Origin: Planctomycetota bacterium
GTDB taxonomy: Bacteria; Planctomycetota; MHYJ01; WSZJ01; JACPWG01
Direction of reading: 5' to 3'
Assembly: GCA_016220045.1 (NCBI GenBank)
Contig: JACRIP010000148.1
Coordinates: 1-8,624, forward strand
Length of the DNA: 8,624 nucleotides
A model generated the notes under the pieces. That model saw nothing but the letters and a program-made list of their open reading frames with translations. It was not told where the DNA came from and made no database searches. Both the position numbers and the translations under genes were made by a program. Positions within the stretch are counted from its first letter, which is position 1, and each line of letters opens with the position of its first letter. Below, piece after piece: positions 1-7,700 of the stretch.

Positions 1-942
1 CTCGATCGCCGCCGCCGCCGGCGCCACGCCCAGGAAGTCGAGCAGCATCCCCATCGCATTCACCGACGCCAGCGGGTTCGCGACGTTCTTCCCCTTGTAC
101 TTCGGGGCCGAACCGTGGATCGGCTCGAACATCGACACCTTGCCCGGATGGAGGTTGCCGCCGGCGGCAATGCCCAGCCCGCCCTGCAGCATCGCGCCCA
201 GGTCGGTGATGATGTCGCCGAACAGGTTGGTGGTGACGATGGTGTCGAAGCCTTCGGGGTTCTTGACCATCCACATGCAGGTCGCGTCCACGTACGCGTA
301 GTCGCGCTGGATGTCGGGGTAGCCCGCGCCGACCTCCTCGAAGGTCCGGCGCCAGAGGTCGTGAGCGGCGATCGCGTTCGCCTTGTCGACCAGGGTGAGC
401 TTCGAGTTCTTCTTGCGCTTGCGGCAGGCCTCGAAGGCGTAGCGGATCACGCGTTCGACGCCCTTGCGCGTGTAGATCATTTCCTGGATGGCGACCTCGT
501 CGGGGGTGCCCTTCTTGAGGAAGCCGCCGATGCCGGTGTAGGCGTCCTCGGTATTCTCGCGGATGACGAGGATGTCGAGGTCGGCGCGGCCCTTGCCCTT
601 CAGCGGACACAGGTGATCGCTGTAGAGCTTGATCGGACGCAGGTTGACGTAGAGATCGAGGCCGAAGCGCAATTCGCCGACGATGCCGCGTTCGAGCATC
701 CCGATGGGCATGCGCGGGTCGCCGATCGCGCCGAGGAAGATCGCATCGAGGGTGCGGATCTCCGTCATCGCGGAGGCGGGGATCAGCTCCTTGGTCTTGA
801 GATAGTGTTCCGCCCCGAAGGGGTAATCGACGAGGTCGATTTCGATTCCGAAGAGGCGCGCGGCGCGCTGCAGAACAATGACGGCCTCGCGCGTGACTTC
901 CGGCCCGATCCCGTCGCCGCCGATGATGCCGATTCTGAACAT
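1..942 (-). CDS. Isocitrate/isopropylmalate dehydrogenase family enzyme (LeuB-like), C-terminus cut by window edge
   Basis: The gene encodes a cytoplasmic decarboxylating beta-hydroxyacid dehydrogenase; in this family a 2-hydroxyacid is oxidised with NAD(P) and decarboxylated (leucine synthesis, TCA cycle or related). The frame opens at ATG 942 (MFRIGIIGGDGIGPEV) and stays open for 314 codons to base 1; relatives have about 350-360 residues, so about 40 are missing. Visible motifs are the N-terminal GGDGIGPE, LDLYVNLRP (Arg102), RENTEDAYTG (Arg128, Tyr135), VDKAN (Lys187), YVDA (Asp219), FGDIITD (Asp243, Asp247) and EPIHGSAPKY (Lys281-Tyr282). These match the metal-binding, catalytic and nucleotide-binding residues of the family. 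Substrate specificity is uncertain: RENTED resembles isocitrate and homoisocitrate dehydrogenases more than the RELTGG of classical LeuB, and the Lys-Tyr pair is the NADP type. Databases would probably label it 3-isopropylmalate dehydrogenase. I leave the symbol blank for that reason. Confidence 0.93.
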   Translation of the reverse strand, partial: MFRIGIIGGDGIGPEVTREAVIVLQRAARLFGIEIDLVDYPFGAEHYLKTKELIPASAMTEIRTLDAIFLGAIGDPRMPIGMLERGIVGELRFGLDLYVNLRPIKLYSDHLCPLKGKGRADLDILVIRENTEDAYTGIGGFLKKGTPDEVAIQEMIYTRKGVERVIRYAFEACRKRKKNSKLTLVDKANAIAAHDLWRRTFEEVGAGYPDIQRDYAYVDATCMWMVKNPEGFDTIVTTNLFGDIITDLGAMLQGGLGIAAGGNLHPGKVSMFEPIHGSAPKYKGKNVANPLASVNAMGMLLDFLGVAPAAAAIE

Positions 943-949
943 CCGGGAA

Positions 950-953
950 CCTC
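950..953 (-). promoter_or_regulatory. Ribosome binding site of the dehydrogenase gene
   Basis: GAGG on the minus strand lies 7 nt before the ATG at 942. This supports that start, which also gives the usual N-terminus of the family (basic/hydrophobic strand followed by GGDGIGPE). Confidence 0.7.
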
Positions 954-990
954 AGTAGAAGTCCGAGGGGTGGGGGGCGAAGGACGGAGA

Positions 991-1020
991 ATCTTACTCG
1001 CGCCGCGGAAGGAGTGTCAA
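991..1020 (-). promoter_or_regulatory. Sigma-70-type promoter for the dehydrogenase gene
   Basis: Reading the minus strand, TTGACA (1020-1015) is followed by an 18-nt spacer and TAAGAT (996-991). The -35 box is perfect and the -10 matches 4 of 6 bases including the key A2 and T6. The predicted transcription start near 984 gives a leader of about 40 nt containing the GAGG site. It is the best promoter match upstream of this gene; activity is inferred. Confidence 0.6.
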
Positions 1021-1162
1021 GAGGAATCGGCGGCTGCGGGCCGTCGGAACGCGCCCCGGTGGCCCCGAGAATCGGGCGCGGGCCCACAACTTGCCTCGGA
1101 GTGAGCGCGCGGCGGCCGGGCGACCTCCCGCAAGAATCCGCCGCGCGCCCGAGGCCTCGCGA

Positions 1163-1187
1163 TAACTCATTATTATTCCTTGAGTTA
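1163..1187. repeat. Perfect inverted repeat TAACTCA-N11-TGAGTTA
   Basis: Seven-base perfect arms (1163-1169 and 1181-1187) flank an AT-rich 11-base spacer. The half-sites are 18 bases apart start to start, close to two helical turns, as in many dimeric regulator operators. It lies about 145 bases upstream of the dehydrogenase -35 box, far for a simple repressor site. There is no T-tract, so it is not a classical terminator. Operator function is a guess. Confidence 0.35.
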
Positions 1188-1283
1188 GGAGCGATCGACC
1201 GTTTTCTGGCGAGCCGTTTTCGCCCGTCAAGCCGCTTGTCAGGCGCCACGGATTTGTAAACGGGCGATGCGCAAAATGTCACC

Positions 1284-1303
1284 CCGCGGGGAAGATCCCG
1301 CGG
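1284..1303. repeat. GC-rich hairpin CCGCGGG-GAAGAT-CCCGCGG
   Basis: Seven perfect base pairs enclose a 6-nt loop (1291-1296). No U-run follows on either strand, so intrinsic termination is not supported. It could fold in a transcript or be a binding site; in DNA of this composition chance is also possible. Confidence 0.35.
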
Positions 1304-1495
1304 CCAGGCGCCGGCCCCTACTATTAGAATCCACCGGACACGATTCTGCACAGGGTGGACCCATGTTTGCAATGCACTCGGGACCAAGGCCGCTGACAAT
1401 CTGGACGCAGCGATGTAACCCTAGTAACTTGGAGCGATTGCAGCACTCGAACGCGGCTTTCTGGCGCGCGCCCCGGAAGTCCAGAAGTGGGACAG

Positions 1496-1514
1496 GTGAT
1501 CGGCTTCCGATCAC
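1496..1514. repeat. Inverted repeat GTGATCGG-CTT-CCGATCAC
   Basis: Eight perfect base pairs have a 3-base centre, immediately overlapping a second palindrome TCACGTGA (1511-1518). It lies about 130 bases upstream of the proposed -35 box of the protease gene. The form suits a regulator site or a small hairpin. No known family is recognised. Confidence 0.35.
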
Positions 1515-1641
1515 GTGACACGGGCGCGGTGTCGAACGGGCCGAGTCCCGCATCCGGGCCGCCCGCCACGCCGCGGCGCCCCGCGCGAGCGCGCCGGTGG
1601 CTGATTCCGAGCGCGCCCGGAGGTTCCGGCAGAATTTGGAC

Positions 1642-1670
1642 TTGCGACGACTACTCCGCTGTGGCATACT
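1642..1670 (+). promoter_or_regulatory. Candidate promoter of the protease gene
   Basis: TTGCGA (1642-1647), a 17-nt spacer and CATACT (1665-1670) resemble a sigma-70 promoter; each box matches 4 of 6 bases. The expected start near 1677 leaves a leader of about 50 nt before the GTG. It is the best match found in the spacer, but it is not strong. Confidence 0.4.
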
Positions 1671-1713
1671 GATTCGATCCTTCATTCATCGCCGTCTCGA
1701 GCGATAACGCGAT

Positions 1714-1719
1714 AGGGAG
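1714..1719 (+). promoter_or_regulatory. Ribosome binding site of the protease gene
   Basis: AGGGAG lies 6 nt before GTG 1726 and decides in favour of this non-ATG start. The resulting N-terminus has the layout of an export signal: basic residues Lys3, Arg5, Arg7, Arg10 and Arg12 followed by a hydrophobic stretch. Confidence 0.65.
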
Positions 1720-1725
1720 CACGCA

Positions 1726-4700
1726 GTGACCAAGCCACGGACTCGAACCCTGCGCGAGCGCATCAATCCGTTCCTGCTCTGGGTGACCGCCCTGAGCGGG
1801 CTCTTCCTCTTCTGGGGCTGGACCTGCGCCCGCTACTTCGAAAGCGTGCCGCCGGACGGCTGGGACGCGGAAGCTCCGAAGGGCCAGGTCGTGCGCCGCA
1901 CGCCCGCCCCGGTCCGGCCGGACGCCGCGACCGCCGGCGACCCGGCGACCGCCCCCCGCCCGGCGCACACGCGCGTCGGGAGCGCCGCGGGCGCGACCCT
2001 GCCGGCCGACGAAGCCCTGGCCCTCGACGCCTGGAATCCGCGCTCGCAGCGCGCGCTCCCGGTGCCCCCGGCCGACCCGCTCGCCGCCCCCGGCGCCGCG
2101 CGCTCCTTCGAGACCATGCCCTGGACCGAGCGCATCGCCTGGATCGATCGCTTCGAGTATGTACCCTACGAAGTGCTGGTGAAGTTCCGCGCCGACGCGC
2201 CGCCCTCGACCCGCGACAAGATCGTGCGCGCGGGCCTGCGCGCGCGCTCCGCCGCCGACCTCGCGGGCGCGGGCGCCGACTCGGGCGTCGCCGGCTGGGT
2301 CCACGTCCAACTGCCGGCCGCGCTCCCGGTCAAGCAGGCGCTTGTGCTCCTGTCCGAGGACCCGGCGATCGAGTACGCCGAGCCCAACTACCTCCAGTAC
2401 ACGCTCCGCACGCCGAACGATCCGCGCTTCGGCGAGCTCTGGGGCCTCCACAACACCGGGCAGACGGGCGGCGCCCCCGACGCCGACGTAGACGCGCCCG
2501 AGGGCTGGGAGACCGCGACCGGCAGTGACGTGATCGTCGCCGACGTCGATACGGGAGTGGACTACGCCCACCCCGACCTGGCCGCCAACATGTGGACGAA
2601 TACCGCCGAACTGAACGGCGCGGCCGGCGTGGACGACGACGGCAACGGCCTGGTGGACGATCTCCACGGCTACGATTATGCCAACAACGACGGCAATCCG
2701 ATGGACGACAACAACCACGGGTCGCACACCTCGGGCACGATCGCCGGCGTCGGCAACAACGGCATCGGCGTCTGCGGCGTCGCCTGGCGGGCGCGGATCA
2801 TGGCCCTCAAGTTCATGACCGGCTCGGGCAGCGGTTCGACCTCGGCCGCAGTCCAGTGTGTCAACTACGCCCGCGCCAAGGGCGCGCGCGTGATGTCCAA
2901 CAGTTGGGGCGGCGGCGGCTTCTCCCAGGCCCTGAAGGACGCCGTGGACGCGGCCAATGCCGCCGGCATCCTCTTCGTCTGCGCCGCCGGCAACAGCACC
3001 AACGACAACGATACCGCCCCCTTCTACCCCGCCAACCTCTCTTCCGCCAACGTCATCACGGTCGCCGCCACCGGCTCCGGCGATGGGATCGCCTCCTTCT
3101 CGAACTTCGGCGCCACCACCGTGCACCTCGGCGCGCCCGGCGTCGGCATCCTGAGCACCGTGCCCAACAACGGCTACTCGAGCTTCAGCGGAACCTCCAT
3201 GGCCTGCCCGCACGTCGCGGGCGCCGCCGCCGTGCTCATTTCGGCGAATCCGGCGATCACCCTAGCCGAGCTCAAGAGCGCGTTGCTCTCCACGACCGAT
3301 CCGGTGCCCGCGCTGGCCGGCAAATGCACGACCGGCGGCCGGCTCAACCTGAGCCGCGCGCTCGGCGCGGTACGCACGCCCGGCACGCACCTGGTGTACG
3401 CTTCGCACGCGGTGGTGGACAACGGCAGCGCCGGCACCAGCGGGAACGGCGACGGGGTCGCCAATCCCGGCGAGACCGTGCGCGTGCGCGTCACCGTGAC
3501 CAACCGCGGCACCGTCGCCGCCACCTCCGGCGCCGGCACGCTCGTTTCCGGCGACGCCCGCGCCACGGTCACCGCCGCCGCCGACACCTTCGGCAACGTC
3601 GCGTCGGGCGCCTCGGTCGCGGGCGCCGGCGGCTTCCTGGTCGCACTCAGCGCCGCGCTCCCGTCCAATACGGCGGTCCCGCTCACGCTCACCACGCGCG
3701 CGACCAACCAGGCCGATGAGCTCAACCCCTTCACCCTCCCGGTCGTGACCTCGAGCACGATCGCCGGCCGCGTGACCAACGTGGTGACCGGCGCCGCCCT
3801 GCCCGGCGCGACCGTGGCGTTCACCGGCGCCCGGACCGGCTCGGTGCTCACCGACGCTTCAGGCAATTACCTGATCTCGCCCGCGACCGACGGGACCTAC
3901 TCCCTGAAGGCCTCGGCCGTCGGGTTCGCGACCAGCGCGGCGCGCTCCGTCTCGGTTCCGCCCAACCGGTCGGGCATCGACCTTGCCATCGCCCCGCTGG
4001 CCGCGATTTCCGGTACGGTGTCGCTTCTGAGCGGCGGCGTCGCCCAGCCGCTCGCCGGCGTCAGCGTCCGGCTCTCCGGCGCGGCGTCGGCGACCGCCAG
4101 CACCGCCTCCAACGGCCGCTACACCTTCCCGGCGCTCGCCGCCGGCAGCTACACCGTCACGCCCCAGGGCAGCGCCTGGAGCTTCACGCCGACCAGCCGC
4201 GTCATCGCCCTGAACGGGGTCGACGCCGCCGGGCGGGACTTCACCGCGGTCGGCCTGCCCAGCGCGATCTACACCCGGACCGAGACGCCGCCGCTCCCGA
4301 TTCCGGACGAGAATGCGACCGGCGTGAGCAGCACGCTGGTCGTCGGCAGCGCCGGGACGCTCACCGAACTCAACGTCTACGTGCGCATCTCCCACACCTA
4401 CCGCGGCGACCTGCGCGTCAGCCTGACGTCGCCGGCGGGAACCACGATCCTTCTGCACGACCAGACCGGCGGCAGCGCACCGAACATCGACACCTGGTAC
4501 GACACGCTCACCGCCCCGACGCAGAGCCTGGCGGCCTTCAATGGCCAGCAGGTGCAGGGCACGTGGCGCCTCAACGTCGCCGATCTCTGGGGCCAGGATG
4601 TCGGCACCCTCGACCTGTGGAAGCTCGAGGCCGTTACCAGCGCGGCGGGCGGACCGGTCCTCGCCGCTTCGCCCCTGTCGGTCGCCGTGAGCGCGGTCGC

Positions 4701-7700
4701 CGGGACCGCCCCCGCCGCCGTCCCGCTCTCCATCCAGAATGGCGGCAGCGGCACCCTCTCCTGGTCCGCAAGCGAGGGTGCCTCCTGGTTGTCCCTGACC
4801 TCGTCGTCCGGCGTCAACGCCGGCACGGTCAACCTCGTCTTCAACACCGCCGGCCTGGTGGCCGGGCTCTACACAACGTCGGTCACGCTGACCGCCGCCG
4901 GCGCGGCCAACTCTCCGCTGACCATCCCGGTCGCGCTGACGATCACCGGGTCAAGCGTCACCCCCGGCCTGAGCGTCAGTCCGGCGTCGCTCAGCTTCAC
5001 GCCCGGGCCGGGCGGCGCGGCCCCCGCGCCCGCGACGGTGACGATCGCCAACACGGGAGGCGGCACGCTCACCTGGAGCGTGACGTCGAACGCCGCCTGG
5101 CTGACGGCGCTGCCGGTGGCGGGCGTGGGCGCGGGCACGACCACGGTGACGGCGAATCCCGCCGGCCTGGCGCCGGCGAACTACACGGCGCAGCTCACCT
5201 TCAGCGCCCCGGGCGCGACCGGCTCGCCGTTCACGTTGCCGGTTTCGCTCACCTTGCAGGACACGACGCCGCCGGCGGCGGTGACCGACCTCGCGGCGGC
5301 TCCGGTGATCAGCCCCAGCGCGCGCGCTCCCGTCACGGCGGCCGCCTCCTCCGGCGACTGCCCGGGCTACGCCGCTGTCCGGGCGACCGACAACAACCCC
5401 GGGACCTCCTGGATCAGTCGCTTGAGTACCAAGCCGACGGCGGCCTCCATCACGCTGGATCTCGGTGCGACCCTCTCGATCAACCGCGTGCGGCTCCTGG
5501 CCAATCCGGCCGCGCTCGAATCCGCGCCCCGCGCCTTCAGCGTTCAGGTCGGCGCCGTAGCGACGATGCTGGCCCCGGTCGCCTCGGTCAGCCCCGGCGC
5601 GTGGTCGGCCAACACCTGGGTCACGGTGGACCTCGCCCCGGTCAGCACGCGCTTCCTCCAGATCCTGGTGCCGACGACCTACAAGTCGAGCAGTATCCCC
5701 TACTACGCCTGTTCGCTGGCCGAAGTTGAGGTATACACCTCACCCACGCCGCGCACGGATGCCCTGGCGCTTTCCTGGACGGCGCCCGGCGACAACGGCG
5801 CAACGGGACGCGCGGCGGGATACGACGTCCGCTACGGGTTTACCCCGATCACCGAAGCCACCTGGTCTGCCGCGACCCAGGCGGCGGGAGAACCGCTCCC
5901 CGCGACCGCCGGCGCGCACGAGACGTGGATGCTGACCGGCCTGCGTCCGGGGAAGGTCTACTTCCTCGCGCTCAAGACGGCGGATGGCATCGGCAATGTC
6001 GCCGCGCTCTCGAATGTGACTACGGGAATGACGCCCGGGGTGGGCGACAACCTGCCGCCTGCGGCGGTGAACAATCTGGTTCTGGGTCCGGCGCCCGACG
6101 GCGTGGCCGGAGCCGGTTCCGATCCGTACGCGGCGGGCGCGGCGGCTTCCGCGGTGGCCCCGCTGGACGCGGTGGTGCTGGCGGCGACGGGCGCGTTGAG
6201 CGACGCGAGCGGCGGCGACGCCGCCCTCGACGGGGACCCCGAAACCGCGTGGACGGTGCGGACGGACGCCCCCGAAGTGGACGAGCACCTGGTACTGGAC
6301 CTGGGCGCACCGCAAGCGGTGGCCGGGTTCCGGCTGCGTCCGCTGGGCGGCGCGGCCGACCAGCTCCCCGCGCGTTTCACGATCGAAGCCAGCGCCGATG
6401 CCGAGGACTGGCAGGCGATCGCCACGGAGACCAGCTTCAAGGGTGTGGACGGCGGCTGGTGGCAGGCCGGGCTGGACGCCGTGGTGGCGCGCTTCCTGCG
6501 CCTGCGCGCGCTGGAGCTCCAGCGCGACCCGACCGGGGGCTTCGCGATGAGCCTCGCGGAGATCGAGACCTTGCAGTCCGCGGCCGCGTCCAGCACCGCG
6601 CTGACGGCGACCTGGACCGCGGTAGGCGACGACGGGACGGTCGGCACCGCACTCGCCTATGACTTGCGCTATGCGACGAGCCCGATCAATACCGAAGCCG
6701 AGTTCGCGGCGGCCCAGCGCGTGGCCGGTCTGACGGCCCCGCGTGGGGCCGGCTCGGCCGAGTCGATTCTGCTGCACGGCCTGTCGCCCACCACGACCTA
6801 CTATGCCCGGCTCAAGGTGACGGACGACGACGGCAACACCTCGGCGCTTTCCAACCTGGCCGCGTGCGCGACGCCGGCGCCGCCGGACACGATCCCGCCG
6901 GCCACGATCAGCGATCTCGCGGCGAGCGCGGCAACGGATGCCCTCGGGTCCCTGCCTGATCGAATTCTCGCGGCATGGACCGCCACCGGCGACGACGTCA
7001 GCACCGGACGCGCGAGCTCCTACGATTTGCGCTACAGCACCTCCCCGATTACTGCGGCGACCTGGGCGACGGCCACGCAGTTCGTGGGCGAGCCGCTCCC
7101 GGGAACGCCCGGCGCCCGCGAATCCGTGGCGATCGCGGGGCTGGCGGCTTCCACTACCTACTACCTCGCGATCAAGGCCACGGACGAGGCCGGGAATGCC
7201 TCGCCGCTTTCCAATGTGCCGTCCGCGACCACGGGCGCCACCCGGGATCCGGGCCCACCCGCGGCGGTTTCCAACCTCGTGGCCCGGGCACTGGGCGGCG
7301 TCGGAGTCAGGTTGGCACCCGCCGGCGCCACGGCGTCCAACGTCATGGCCGGTTTCCCGGCGACCGCCTCGATCGACGGCAATCCCCTGACCGCCTGGTT
7401 CACCAATCCCTACTGCACGTCCGCCCAGCACCTGACCCTCGACCTCGGCAGCACGGTCGTCGTCGCCAAGGTCCGGTTGCTCCCCTTGTCTTCCCAGCTC
7501 TCCAACTTCCCGTCCAAGTTCCGCATCCTGGCCGGCACGGACGGCGTCACCTGGACCACGCTGGCGTCGCCGACCGGCGTGACGCGCAGCGCCGGCACCT
7601 GGATCGAAGTCCAGTTCCCGACCGTGTCGGCGCGCTTCATCCGGATGCAGATCGATTCCATGTCCTACTCCCGCCTGGGCCAGGCGGTGGTTGCCGAGTT

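Larger units (their letters stand above)
1021..1641. other. Gene-free part of the divergent intergenic spacer
   Basis: About 620 bases between the two divergent promoters hold no convincing gene. The open frames here are short, overlap one another on both strands, and translate to Arg/Pro/Ala-rich low-complexity peptides typical of GC-rich non-coding DNA. No tRNA, rRNA or recognised riboswitch was seen. The stretch contains locally AT-richer patches (around 1160-1190, 1250-1280 and 1318-1440), three perfect inverted repeats listed separately, and a direct repeat CCGTTTTC at 1199-1206 and 1214-1221. Confidence 0.6.

Noticed and set aside
115..1104. Long plus-strand open frame (329 codons) opposite the dehydrogenase
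   Set aside because: It is the antisense shadow of the minus-strand gene. Its translation is Asp/Glu/Val/Arg-rich without motifs, whereas the minus strand shows full family motifs.
1733..1760. TPsiC-like string GGGTTCGAGTCC on the minus strand at the start of the protease gene
   Set aside because: It resembles a tRNA T arm, but the stem has a mismatch and no acceptor, D or anticodon arms can be found upstream.
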